Part shown: one piece after another, positions 1-8,836 of the stretch
Layout of the letters: each line of letters starts with the position of its first letter
Position numbering within the stretch: the first letter of the stretch is position 1
Assembly: GCF_002224125.1 (NCBI RefSeq)
Contig: NZ_NCSM01000016.1
Coordinates: forward strand, 183,883-247,882
Direction: 5' to 3'
Source: Streptomyces sp. NBS 14/10
GTDB taxonomy: Bacteria > Actinomycetota > Actinomycetes > Streptomycetales > Streptomycetaceae
Length of the DNA stretch: 64,000 nucleotides
The notes under the pieces: generated by a model
What the model was told of the DNA's origin: nothing
Databases searched by the model: none
The model's input: the letters and a program-made list of their open reading frames with translations, nothing else
Program-made: the position numbers and the translations under genes

Positions 1-2850
1 CACCCCGCCGCCGGCGAGGATCCGCCGGTAGACCCCGATCTCGGTGCGCAGGGTGGCGAGCTGGGCGGCGGTGGGCGGGGCCTGGGCCAACTGCCGCACC
101 AGGGCGGTGTCCCAGGGCGGCATGAGCCGGGTGACCCGTTCGTCCTCGGCCAGCGACGGGTCGGCCCCGACCAGCGGCGAGGCCGTGAACGGCGTGGCTA
201 TCAGACGGAAGTCGGTCGCGGTGTAGATCTCCGTTACGTCCTGGAACGACTGCCCGGTCGCCGTCGTGGCGTGCCCGTACTCCAGGCGCTGCGTGGCCTG
301 CAGATGGGTGGTCAGGTCCTGTCCGAGCTGCACGCCGGGCGAGCAGAGATGGCTGCCGGCGCGCACCCCGAGCCGGTCGTGCGCGAAGCGGGCGGACTCC
401 TCCATGATCCAGCCGGGCGCGCGTACGTACGTCTTGACGAAGTCCCAGTCGAGCGCCGCCCCGCGCTCGAGCGAGCGGCGCAGCCCCTCGCGGGTGCGGT
501 GCGCCCGCCCCATGCTGTACGCGACGCGCGGCCCGTCCAGCAGCTCTCCGGTGGCCAGCAGCCGGGGCCCGGCCAGCGCGCCCGCCGCGATGGCCTCGCG
601 CAGCCGCGCCTGCTCGTACGCGAAGCCGCCGAGCGAGACGGCGGTGGTGATGCCGTAGGCGAGCTGCAGCACGGTCTGCCGGGCACCGTACGTGTACTGC
701 CAGGGATGCGTATGGGCATCCCAGAGACCGGGCACGACGGTGCGGCCGGAGGCGTCCACGCGGCGCTTCGCGGGCCGCCCGGCGCGATGCGCCTCGACGG
801 CGGTGACGCGTCCGCCGCGCACCATGATGTCGACGTCCTCGCGGACCGTGCCGTCGTCGCCGGTGCCGTCCCAGAACCTCCCGGCGTGGACGACGGTGTC
901 GGCGGGGCTCGGGCGCCGGTGGTCGAGCGGGACGCGCACGGTACGGGCCGTGCCGCTGTCGACGTCCAGCAGCCGCAGCTTGCCCGCCGACAGATACAGG
1001 AGGGAGCGCGAATCCCCCGACCAGGAGGGGTGGTCGGCGCTCTCCTCGGTCAGCCGGCGCGGTTCGCCGTCCGGGGTGCCGTCGGGCCGTACGGGCAGCA
1101 GCCACAGGGCGGATTCGGCGATCACGGCGAGATGGCGGCCGTCGGGGGACCAGACGGGGCCGGAGTCGTAGCGGTCGGAGAGCGAGGTGTGCGGCGCCAG
1201 CGCGTACAGCCTGGCCGAGCCGTTGCCCGCGTTGACGATCCGGATGAGGTTGTAGCCCTCGCGGAACCGTTGGTTCAGCCGGTTGCGATCGCAATAGGCG
1301 ACAAAGCGACCGTCCGGGGACCAGCTCGGTCTGCCGGGCAGCCCACCGCCGCCGAGCGGCGCGGCCAGCGTGCGCTCGGTGCCGGCGGTGAGGTCACGCA
1401 GGACCAGGTTTCCCGACATGTCGATACTGGCGAGGCGATCGCCGGCGGGGGACAGCGCCGGATGCACCCGGCCCCCGGAGGCCAGCTCGGTCTCCTCGCC
1501 CGAGGCCAGGTCCCGGCGGCGTACGGCGAGCAGCCCGTCGCGGTCGTCGGCGTAGATCAGCGCCCGCCCGTCGGGCGTCCACGTCGGGCCCAGCAGATAG
1601 CGGGTGGGCGAGGCCCGTACGATCCGGCGCGGGGCACGGCCGCCGGTGGTGTCCGCGACCCACAGGGAGTTCAGCGCGGCGAAGGCCACCTTGCGCCCGT
1701 CGGGGGACAGCGCCGGCAGATGCACCCCGCGCACCGGCCGCGCCCCGCCGCCGCTGTCGAAGTCGTACTGCTTGACGCGATAACGCGGCCGTTCGACCGG
1801 CAAGGCGGCCTTGAACGGTATCTCCTCCCCGCCGCCCGGCGCCTCGGGCCGCACCAGCCGGAACCGCCCGCCCACGGTGAGCAGCAGCTCTCCGCCGCCG
1901 GTCCAGCGCGGCGGCACCGGCTGTACATCGCCCTCCACCGGGACGGCCGCACCGTCGACGACCAGCGTGCAGGAGGCCTCGGGGGCGGGGGCGGTCCGCA
2001 GATAGGCGAGCGTGCCGCCGGGCGACACCGAGGGCGCGAGCACCTGCACCCCGGCGGCCGTCTCGGTGTGCTCCACCGTCACCGGCCCGCTGCCGTCGGC
2101 CCGTACCGAGGCGACCGTACGCGCGTCCAGGGCGGCCCCGGCGAGCCGGCCGCGTACGAACAGCACCCGCTCGCCGTCGGGGGACCACGCGGGGTCGAAG
2201 TCCTCCCAGGCGCCGTCCTGCAGCGGCCCGTCCTGCCCCGGCACCCCGGTCAGCCGGGTGAGCTCCCCGGTGGCCACCTCCAGCACCCACACCCGGTACG
2301 GGCTGCCCGCCACCGTATCGCCGCCGCGCTCGGAGGCGAAGGCGATCCGGGTGCCATCGGGCGACCAGGCCGGACCTCGGTCGTCCCAGGGCCCGTCCGT
2401 TCGCTGCCGCACATCCGAGCCGTCCGGCCGCAGCGTCCACAGATGGAACCCGCCGCCCCGGTACGCACAGACCGCCAGCAGCTTCCCGTCGGGGGAGAAG
2501 ACCGGCCGCGTAGGCTCCAGATCGGGCGGCGTGAGCGCGGTGGCGGCGCCGCCCTTCCGGGGCAGGGACCACAGCACATTCTGGACCTCGGCGATCAGCC
2601 GATCACCGGAGGGAGAGAGCGTCGCGGCGCCATTGGTGGCCCCGGTGAACGACAAGGTCAGCGAGGCCCGCCGCGCCGAGGCAGCGGCGCTCTGCACCGG
2701 CACCCCGGCCGCCGCCCCGGCCACGGCAGCGGTACCGGCGGCGGCAGCGGTACCGGCGGCGGCCTGCAGAAACCGGCGGCGGGAGAGCGAGGGCGGCGCG
2801 GCGTCGCCGGGGGTGGGCTCGGCTGTGGCGGCAGTGTCTGCGGTCTCCAA
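1..2850 (-). CDS. Tat-exported PD40 beta-propeller / amidohydrolase family protein (3' end beyond window)
   Basis: Translating the minus strand from a TTG at 2850 (AGGAGG four bases upstream) gives an uninterrupted frame that runs off the window start. Residues 21-45 hold a Tat signal (SRRRFLQ followed by an Ala-rich stretch). Next come many TolB/PD40-type repeats ending in variants of WSPDG (for example PAWSPDGERVLF, PSWSPDGRFVAYC). From about residue 690 an amidohydrolase domain begins, with GRTVVPGLWDAHTHP carrying the metal-binding HxH. Family knowledge: such fusions are exported metal-dependent hydrolases whose propeller precedes the catalytic barrel; the substrate is unknown. Long open frames on the opposite strand here are codon-bias shadows. 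The start is inferred from the RBS and the signal peptide; no in-frame ATG lies nearby. Confidence 0.88.
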   Translation of the reverse strand, partial: METADTAATAEPTPGDAAPPSLSRRRFLQAAAGTAAAAGTAAVAGAAAGVPVQSAAASARRASLTLSFTGATNGAATLSPSGDRLIAEVQNVLWSLPRKGGAATALTPPDLEPTRPVFSPDGKLLAVCAYRGGGFHLWTLRPDGSDVRQRTDGPWDDRGPAWSPDGTRIAFASERGGDTVAGSPYRVWVLEVATGELTRLTGVPGQDGPLQDGAWEDFDPAWSPDGERVLFVRGRLAGAALDARTVASVRADGSGPVTVEHTETAAGVQVLAPSVSPGGTLAYLRTAPAPEASCTLVVDGAAVPVEGDVQPVPPRWTGGGELLLTVGGRFRLVRPEAPGGGEEIPFKAALPVERPRYRVKQYDFDSGGGARPVRGVHLPALSPDGRKVAFAALNSLWVADTTGGRAPRRIVRASPTRYLLGPTWTPDGRALIYADDRDGLLAVRRRDLASGEETELASGGRVHPALSPAGDRLASIDMSGNLVLRDLTAGTERTLAAPLGGGGLPGRPSWSPDGRFVAYCDRNRLNQRFREGYNLIRIVNAGNGSARLYALAPHTSLSDRYDSGPVWSPDGRHLAVIAESALWLLPVRPDGTPDGEPRRLTEESADHPSWSGDSRSLLYLSAGKLRLLDVDSGTARTVRVPLDHRRPSPADTVVHAGRFWDGTGDDGTVREDVDIMVRGGRVTAVEAHRAGRPAKRRVDASGRTVVPGLWDAHTHPWQYTYGARQTVLQLAYGITTAVSLGGFAYEQARLREAIAAGALAGPRLLATGELLDGPRVAYSMGRAHRTREGLRRSLERGAALDWDFVKTYVRAPGWIMEESARFAHDRLGVRAGSHLCSPGVQLGQDLTTHLQATQRLEYGHATTATGQSFQDVTEIYTATDFRLIATPFTASPLVGADPSLAEDERVTRLMPPWDTALVRQLAQAPPTAAQLATLRTEIGVYRRILAGGGV

Positions 2851-2980
2851 CGGTCCTCCTGGAACACGTAGTTGTGCGGAGCAGGAGTGGGCAGTGGTGC
2901 GTGCAGCACTTGATCGTTTCATAGGCCTCGGGCCCGGGGTCAACACTGCGTCGCGAGGAAGCCGAGGAGGCACGAGACAG

Positions 2981-3170
2981 GGAAGGGCGTGCCTCCGGGG
3001 GCGGGAAGACCGTGCCTTGGCAGGAAGTACGTGCCTCCGGCCGGGCGGGAAGACCGTGCCCGGGCGGGAAGTACGTGCCTCCGGCCCGGGCGGGAAGACC
3101 GTGCCCCGGCAGGAATAACGTGCCCCTGTCGGGAGGGATGGGCGTGCCCCCGGCGGGAAGGAGTGATCCC
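2981..3170. repeat. Imperfect tandem repeat with CGTGCC register
   Basis: The hexamer CGTGCC recurs at 2988, 3011, 3030, 3055, 3074, 3100, 3119 and 3143. Spacings alternate 23/19/25/19/26/19/24, giving a higher-order unit of about 44 bp of the type CGTGCC-TCCGG-GGGCGGGAAGAC followed by CGTGCC-(T/C)GGCGGGAAGTA. It fills the intergenic gap between the divergent amidohydrolase and hydrolase genes. The function is unknown; it could be an operator array, a structured leader or a slippage-generated block. Confidence 0.8.
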
Positions 3171-3310
3171 ATCGCGGCTGCCACGGCGTCCCACGCCACG
3201 GCACCCCACGCCTCGGCGAACACGGGGTGGCCGCGGTGGATCCCTCCCCCTCCCCTCTCCCCCCCACACAGGCGAGTCCCCCCTCCCCTCCCACTCAGAG
3301 ATGAGACGGT

Positions 3311-4252
3311 ATGCCGACGGATGGCATCACCTACCACACCAACCACCTCCCCACCCCGGACGGCGTAAGCCTGGCCACCTACACCTGGCTCCCTGAGTCA
3401 CGCCCCCCACGCGCGATCGTCCAGATCGCCCACGGCGCCGCGGAACACGCCCAGCGCTACGACCGCTTCGCCCGCTTCCTGCGCGACCACGACTACGCCG
3501 TGGTCGCCTCGGACCACCGCGGCCACGGCGCGACCGCCGCCTCCACGGGCGGCCTCGGCATCGTGGGCGAGGAGGGCGACGGCTGGCGGGCCATCGTCAA
3601 GGACCTGCGAACCGTCGGCGACCGCACCCGGCAGGCCCTGCCCGGGACGCCGCTGTTCCTGCTGGGCCACAGCATGGGCTCGATGCTCGCCCGCGACTGC
3701 GCCCAGGAGTACGGCGACGACCTCTCCGGCCTGATCCTCTCCGGCACCTTCCGCTCACTGCCCGCGGCAGACCCGGACGAGGCCATCACCCGCCTGGAGA
3801 CCGAAATCGCCAAGCACGGCCGCACCGCCCTGTCCAGCTTCACCACCGAGCTCTTCGCCTCCTTCAACGACCCCTACGAACCCGGCACCGGCTACGAATG
3901 GCTCTCCCGCGACCCCACAGAGGTGGCCACCTACACGGCGGATGAGCGATGCGGCTTCCCCTTCAGCGCCGGCCTCTCACTCGACTGGGTCCGCGCCGTC
4001 CGTAAGATCAACAACCCACACAACCAATCCCGCACCCCGCCCCGGCTGCCCGTCCACATCGCCGTGGGCGCCGAGGACCCCTGCAACCAGCGATTGACAC
4101 TGGTCCACGAACTCCTCGAGGACTTCCGCTACCTCGGCACCCACGACCTGAGCTGGAAGAGCTACCCCGACGCCCGCCACGAGATTCTCAACGAAACCAA
4201 CCGCGACCAGGTCCAGCAAGACCTACTGACCTGGCTGAACGCCCACACCTGA
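3311..4252 (+). CDS. Alpha/beta hydrolase (monoacylglycerol lipase / lysophospholipase-like)
   Basis: The protein has 313 residues. The nucleophile elbow GHSMGS places the catalytic Ser at about 121. An Asp in AVGAEDP (about 256) and a His in DARHEIL (about 290) complete the triad. [10 protein letters not shown] near residue 41 is the oxyanion-loop HG motif typical of the serine aminopeptidase S33 / lysophospholipase group. No signal peptide is present, so a cytosolic esterase or lipase is expected. An in-frame-looking ATG at 3301 is in another register, so 3311 is kept although its RBS is weak. It stands alone, divergent from the amidohydrolase gene and 211 bp upstream of a tRNA gene. Confidence 0.87.
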   Translation: MPTDGITYHTNHLPTPDGVSLATYTWLPESRPPRAIVQIAHGAAEHAQRYDRFARFLRDHDYAVVASDHRGHGATAASTGGLGIVGEEGDGWRAIVKDLRTVGDRTRQALPGTPLFLLGHSMGSMLARDCAQEYGDDLSGLILSGTFRSLPAADPDEAITRLETEIAKHGRTALSSFTTELFASFNDPYEPGTGYEWLSRDPTEVATYTADERCGFPFSAGLSLDWVRAVRKINNPHNQSRTPPRLPVHIAVGAEDPCNQRLTLVHELLEDFRYLGTHDLSWKSYPDARHEILNETNRDQVQQDLLTWLNAHT

Positions 4253-4463
4253 GCCCCCACGCCCCGCCGCCCTCCTACCCCCGCCCGAACGGAGGCGCAG
4301 CCACACTCGGACACACCTCGCCATCGTCTGTGAACCCAACGTAACCAGAGGCTCATCCCCGGCCTGCCGCACCCCACCGAAAGGTGGCAGCGACCACCCC
4401 CTGAAGTGCGGTATTGTTCTCTTGCGCGACCGGCCAGGGCGAAAGCCGAAGCCGGACAAGCAC

Positions 4464-4540
<77 letters not shown>

Positions 4541-4604
4541 GCATCATCGCAGGTCGGAGGCCGTTTCCGCGGGTAGCGGAAGCGGCCTTAGCCGTTTCCG
4601 GGCT

Positions 4605-4643
4605 GGGAGCAAGTGGGAGCCCTCTGGGAGCCCTCGTGCTCCC
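4605..4643. repeat. GGGAGC direct/inverted repeats next to tRNA-Pro (possible integrase arm sites)
   Basis: GGGAGC occurs at 4605, 4615 and 4626, and its inverse GCTCCC at 4638. A 9-bp hairpin with the same core (GGGAGCACG-GTGT-CGTGCTCCC) sits at 4829-4850. Helically phased short repeats just downstream of a tRNA 3' end are what integrase arm sites of tRNA-targeting elements look like. No integrase gene is adjacent and I found no second copy of the tRNA 3' end, so this is an inference only. Confidence 0.4.
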
Positions 4644-5236
4644 AACTCGCAGATGTGTCAACGGTGTCCGATTCGTCCGTCACCCGATCCGGTAGACCTA
4701 CAGCGCCGTACCGCGCCCCCATGCGCCGCCGTCAACCGCAGGCCCCCGACGTCACCCCATCGATTCGGATGCTCTTCGCATCGAGAGGCATAAGGACCCC
4801 TTGTCGGCTCTCGAGCACCTTTCGGGGTGGGAGCACGGTGTCGTGCTCCCCATGCGACAGGGGGAGGGGAGACTGCCGATGATCCCTGCGGGCAGGTTTC
4901 CGCAGGCAGCCCGTACGCGGGGCATTCGGCCGCCGCAGACGGGCTGCGTCAAGGGGCCGTAAAGCCCCTTGTCGCCGGCCGACAGATAGGGCACTCCCAG
5001 GGCGTGAGCGCCGTATCCGGCTCTGGAGCGCCGTAACGAGACAGCCTTGCGGGGCCTTGTCGGAATAAATAGTGTGCCAAGCGAGCGAGGGGATGGCGCC
5101 GATGAATGCAAGCGCTGGGGCACTAGTGGTCGGAGGAGGCCGTATGCCGTCACTGTCGCGTTATTAGAGCGTGGGTGTCTGACGGTGCGTCGGGGCATGC
5201 TGGCCTTGTCCTTGCCGAGAACTTCATCCATGCAGG
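4644..5236. other. Gene-free stretch, probable element remnant
   Basis: I see no convincing coding frame here. It holds the hairpin at 4829-4850 and a second perfect one at 4950-4971 (CAAGGGGC-CGTAAA-GCCCCTTG), then runs into the 3' flank of a DDE transposase gene. Base composition is locally less biased than in neighbouring genes, consistent with decayed mobile DNA. Confidence 0.5.
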
Positions 5237-6334
5237 TCATGCGGCATGTCGGTATTCATGGAGGATGCCGCCGAGGCGATCGTGTCTTCGTATGTCGAGG
5301 CCGGCGATTTGGTCCGGATCGGTTATCGGTGGGGGTAACGGGTGCAGTGGCCGGGCGTTCGCGATGCCCTGGTGGGGCCGATGAGTGTTGTAGAACTGCT
5401 CGAACTCGCGGAGTGCGTGGAGGAGGTGGTGCTGGTTCCAGATCAATGTCCGGTCCAGGAGCTCGTGTCTGCAGGTCTGTACCCACCGTTCCATGATCGA
5501 GTTCATTCGTGGCATCTGGATGCAGGTGAGGACGACCTCGATCCCCGCGTCTTTGAGGACGTCATCGAACAATCCGGGGAACTTCCCATCTCTGTCCCTG
5601 ATCATGAACCGTGCCCGGCAGCCTACGTCTTCGAGGTCCATGACCAGGTTCTTCGCCGTCTGCGCCACCCAGGAGGCGGTCGGGTGTGCGGTGGCGCCCA
5701 GGACACGGATGCGGCGGCTGCTGTGCTCGATCACCGCGAGTACGTACATCCGGGCACCGGACAGGGTGACCGTCTCAAAGAAATCGCAGGCCAGGAGGGC
5801 GTCAGCTTGGGAGCGCAGAAAGCTGGCCCACGTGCTGGAGCTCCGGTCGGGCGCCGGTTCGACGCCGGCATCCTTCAGGATCTTCCAGACAGTCGAGGCG
5901 GCCACCTTCACCCCCAGCACGAGCAGCTCACCGTGAAGACGCCTGTAGCCCCAGTTCGGATTCTCCCTCGCCAGCCGCAGCACCAGAATCCGGACGGAGC
6001 GCACCGTGCGAGGTCGACCGGGTCGCTTGGGTCGCGATAAAGCGGCATGACGCCGCCTTGCCAGGTCACGAGGCCAGCGCAGCACCGTGTCAGGACGCAC
6101 GAGCAGCCGCAGACGCCGCAGAGTGGGCAACGGCATCCGGTGCAGCAGCGCCGCCAGCAACGCCCGGTCGCTCGGAGTGAACCGTACTCGGGCACCGTCG
6201 AGTTGGCGTTCGAGCACCGTGATCTGATGACGGAGAGCCAGGATCTCCGCGTCCTTGTCCCGGTCGCTCATCGGCAGGAGACGCAGCAGCGCGAACGCGT
6301 TGGTCACGGCCAGGTAGGCCAGTCGAAGCAGCAC
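5237..6334 (-). CDS. DDE integrase-core transposase (IS3/IS481-related)
   Basis: The protein has 365 residues. The N-terminal helical region contains EILALRHQITVLERQL, typical of this group. A helix-turn-helix-like stretch (RENPNWGYRRLHGELLVLG) follows, and then an rve-type catalytic core. Likely DDE residues are D in ACDFFETV, D in MIRDRDGKF and E in MNSIMERW, ending in YNTHRPHQ. It is a relative, not a copy, of the transposases at 18469-19553 and 63551 onward (which share ALRHENAVLRRQ). I could not define its terminal repeats. It appears intact. Confidence 0.85.
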   Translation of the reverse strand: MLLRLAYLAVTNAFALLRLLPMSDRDKDAEILALRHQITVLERQLDGARVRFTPSDRALLAALLHRMPLPTLRRLRLLVRPDTVLRWPRDLARRRHAALSRPKRPGRPRTVRSVRILVLRLARENPNWGYRRLHGELLVLGVKVAASTVWKILKDAGVEPAPDRSSSTWASFLRSQADALLACDFFETVTLSGARMYVLAVIEHSSRRIRVLGATAHPTASWVAQTAKNLVMDLEDVGCRARFMIRDRDGKFPGLFDDVLKDAGIEVVLTCIQMPRMNSIMERWVQTCRHELLDRTLIWNQHHLLHALREFEQFYNTHRPHQGIANARPLHPLPPPITDPDQIAGLDIRRHDRLGGILHEYRHAA

Positions 6335-6563
6335 GGTCGATCATCATGACGCGTGAACCACCGACTACGCGAGAGCGCCTACTCGAACGACGAGGCCGAC
6401 GACCGCCAGTCCCGATACAGGGCTCCGGCCAGGGCGGATGACATTCTCGGCAAGCACAGCGTCGAGAACTCCATGATCTTGGAAGCCGTGCCTGTCCTGC
6501 TCTCCTGGCCGATCAACCTGGCAGACCGTCATGAAGGATGCCTGGCGACTACGCCGAAGCCCT

Positions 6564-6835
6564 GCTGGCGGAGAACCTGTGGATACTGGTCAAAACCGAG
6601 TGCATCCGCGGCCGCGTCTTCGCCACCAGAGCCGAGGCGAACCTCGCCCTCTTCGAGTACATCGACGGCTTCTATAACCCCCGCCGCATCCAGAAACGGC
6701 TCGGCTACCTCAGCCCGATCGAGTTCGAGGAAAAGCACTACGCCGACCAGGCAGCGGCCGAACCAGTGAACCTGAAACCACATCAACCCGCCCTGACCAG
6801 CTAATCAGTCACACCCGCACAGCGGGGGAACCTCA
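6564..6835 (+). pseudogene. IS3-family orfB 3' fragment (copy 1)
   Basis: The frame reading LAENLWILVKTECIRGR through YNPRRIQKRLGYLSPIEF to the stop is the C-terminal third of an IS3-type transposase. It is followed by the IS end ending GGGGGAACCTCA at 6835. The sequence upstream of 6564 no longer matches the other copies, so the fragment is 5'-truncated. It is nearly identical to the inverted copy at 12924-13297, and the pair brackets about 6 kb of accessory genes. The 230 bp before it (6335-6563) contain no recognisable gene. Confidence 0.85.
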
Positions 6836-6967
6836 AGGCGTCGGGCGTCGCCGTGTCCGGCTGGTGGTATGACCAGGAGCCCGGGAAGACGTACGGTGTT
6901 GCTGGCGCCGTCGCAGGCGCCGACGGGGACCGTCTGAATACGGCTCCGTTGGCCCTTCGGACCGTGC

Positions 6968-8659
6968 TCAGCCGAGCGCTTTGATCTCGTCCGGGGTAAG
7001 GGGCCGGTCGAAGACCTGAACATTCTTGATACTGCCGGGGAAGAAGTCTTTGTACGTGTCGCCGTACTCGCGTGCGAGGCCGGCGCCTCCGATGATCAGT
7101 TGGTCCGTTCCTGACTCGGGCATGGCAATATTCGCGCTGTCGTCCGCGCCCACCTGTTTCCCGTCAACGTAGAGAGTCAGTGTGCCTTTGTTGCAAACGC
7201 CGACAAGGTGGGTCCAGCGATTCGGCACTGCTTCGACGGACGACTGCACGCGAAAATCGTCCTTGGGCCCGGAGAAGGCCCAGCGATTGGGTTTCGACCA
7301 GTACTGCAAGAAGAAAGCCGTCAGGTCACCGGCGGACTGGCTGACGACGGTGGCGAACTCCGTAGCTGTATCCAGTGTGTCGAGCCAGGCCCATACGGAG
7401 ACGGTGTAGCTGTGGCCCCGGCCGGTCCTGAGCACCGGCCCGGCGGTGGTCACCCGACTGCTGTGACCGTCGAACAGGGCGGCGCCGCCGCTGCCTTGGC
7501 CCCAGCCGACCGATGTCGCGGTGCCGTTGTACCTGCCTGTGGTGTCCTTCGCGATCTTCGCTTTGCGACGCTCGTCGAGCGGCCACACGGCGACAGGTTC
7601 GGGTGCGCGGTCACGCGTCAGGTAGATGCCGGTGGGTAAGCCTGCCGCGGCGAGGGCTGCGAATCCCCAGAGGGCAACGGTCCGGCGTGTGCGGCCTCGC
7701 GGGGCGTCCTGCTGGATCCCCGGGGAGTCCGGCTGGTCCGCGGGCTGGGGTGGCGTGGACGAGTTGACGACTACGGTTCCGGTCAGCACGTCATCGTCAT
7801 CGTCTTCTTCGTGCTGGGTTGCTGCGCCGTTGTGGCCCAGCACGTCGGAGAGCAGCAGTTCGCGTTCTTCGCGGTCCATGCCGACGCGATCGAGTTCCTC
7901 GTCGACCGCGAGGTCGGTCTCCTCCTCCGACACCTCCAGCACGAGCAGCTCCGGAAGGTGCTTCCGTTCGCTCTCCTCGGGCAGGTCCAGGTCGGCCGCT
8001 GCCTGCTGGAGCTGTTCGAACTCCCGGCGGATTTCCTGTTTCTCCCTCAGCAGTGCCCTTTGGGCCTGCTCGACGGTGTAGCGGTCGCCTCGCGCGCGCT
8101 CCAGTTCGTCTTCGATGCGACTCAGGCGGAACCGTGCCTGATCCAGGCGGTACGCGGCCTGCTCGCGCTCCTTCTCCTGTAGGTGCTCCACCTCGCGTTC
8201 GAGGCCCGCGATCCGCATCTCTTGCTGGATGGCACGCTGGTTCATCAGCCGGATGACGCGTTCGCTGCGCATTTCGACTTCTTGGGCCTTGCGTAGCGCT
8301 TCGGCGTTCTCTGCGAGCTTGCGGTAGACGCTGACCAGTTCGCTGCCGGCACCGTCCTGCGGTGACACCGCGCTCTCATCGGCGCTCTTCCACAGGGTGT
8401 GTGCCTCGGCGATCAGCCCCTCGCGCCAGCGCTCCGGGCGCCTGCGGCGTACTTCCATGAGGACCTGTCCCAGCAGGTCCTTGGGGATCAGCTTCGCGCC
8501 GTTGAGGTACTCCGCCCACGTCGATCGACTTGCCGCTCGGGGGAAGCGCTCGGCGACCTTCGCCGTGGTGTCGAGGCCGATGCTTTCGGTGACGTCGACC
8601 AGAAAGCGGGCCATGGCCTGCTGAGCGGCCGTGCCCTTGAACTCGCGCTTGCGCCCCAT
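6968..8659 (-). CDS. Membrane-anchored LamG-domain protein with cytoplasmic coiled coil
   Basis: The protein has 563 residues. Residues 1-90 are a helical, HTH-like domain rich in basic residues. Residues 105-225 form a long coiled coil (heptad-rich, many E/R/Q), followed by a very acidic linker with EEDDDDD near 284. One transmembrane helix lies at about 327-347 (TVALWGFAALAAAGL). A LamG/concanavalin-like domain occupies 355-563 (VAVWPLDE, TVSVWAWLDT, WTHLVGVCNKGTLTLYVDG). Topology is inferred as a cytoplasmic N-terminus and an extracellular LamG. It is divergent from a secreted nuclease-hydrolase gene with 177 bp between starts, suggesting shared control. It may be a sensor or adhesin; the function is not established. 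Confidence 0.8.
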   Translation of the reverse strand: MGRKREFKGTAAQQAMARFLVDVTESIGLDTTAKVAERFPRAASRSTWAEYLNGAKLIPKDLLGQVLMEVRRRRPERWREGLIAEAHTLWKSADESAVSPQDGAGSELVSVYRKLAENAEALRKAQEVEMRSERVIRLMNQRAIQQEMRIAGLEREVEHLQEKEREQAAYRLDQARFRLSRIEDELERARGDRYTVEQAQRALLREKQEIRREFEQLQQAAADLDLPEESERKHLPELLVLEVSEEETDLAVDEELDRVGMDREERELLLSDVLGHNGAATQHEEDDDDDVLTGTVVVNSSTPPQPADQPDSPGIQQDAPRGRTRRTVALWGFAALAAAGLPTGIYLTRDRAPEPVAVWPLDERRKAKIAKDTTGRYNGTATSVGWGQGSGGAALFDGHSSRVTTAGPVLRTGRGHSYTVSVWAWLDTLDTATEFATVVSQSAGDLTAFFLQYWSKPNRWAFSGPKDDFRVQSSVEAVPNRWTHLVGVCNKGTLTLYVDGKQVGADDSANIAMPESGTDQLIIGGAGLAREYGDTYKDFFPGSIKNVQVFDRPLTPDEIKALG

Positions 8660-8836
8660 GGCTCCCCGCCCGCGGTTGTCCGGCTCTGTCCAGGCTTTTG
8701 TCCAGCCCTCACGCCGCTCGCCTGCACTTTACTCCAGCGGGCTAATGGTCAATCAGATCGCTGCACATGCTGGGAGTCCGAACGCAGCCCCAGGAGTCGT
8801 CCGGCTCCGGGGCGGATGTGAGAGGACGGATCACTG

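Noticed and set aside
271..2871. 866-codon plus-strand open frame opposite the amidohydrolase
   Set aside because: It reads low-complexity Gly/Arg/Pro-rich residues without domains; the minus strand encodes clear PD40 and amidohydrolase motifs. It is a high-GC shadow.
2981..3170. CRISPR-like array
   Set aside because: Units are 19-26 bp, degenerate and without distinct spacers or cas genes.
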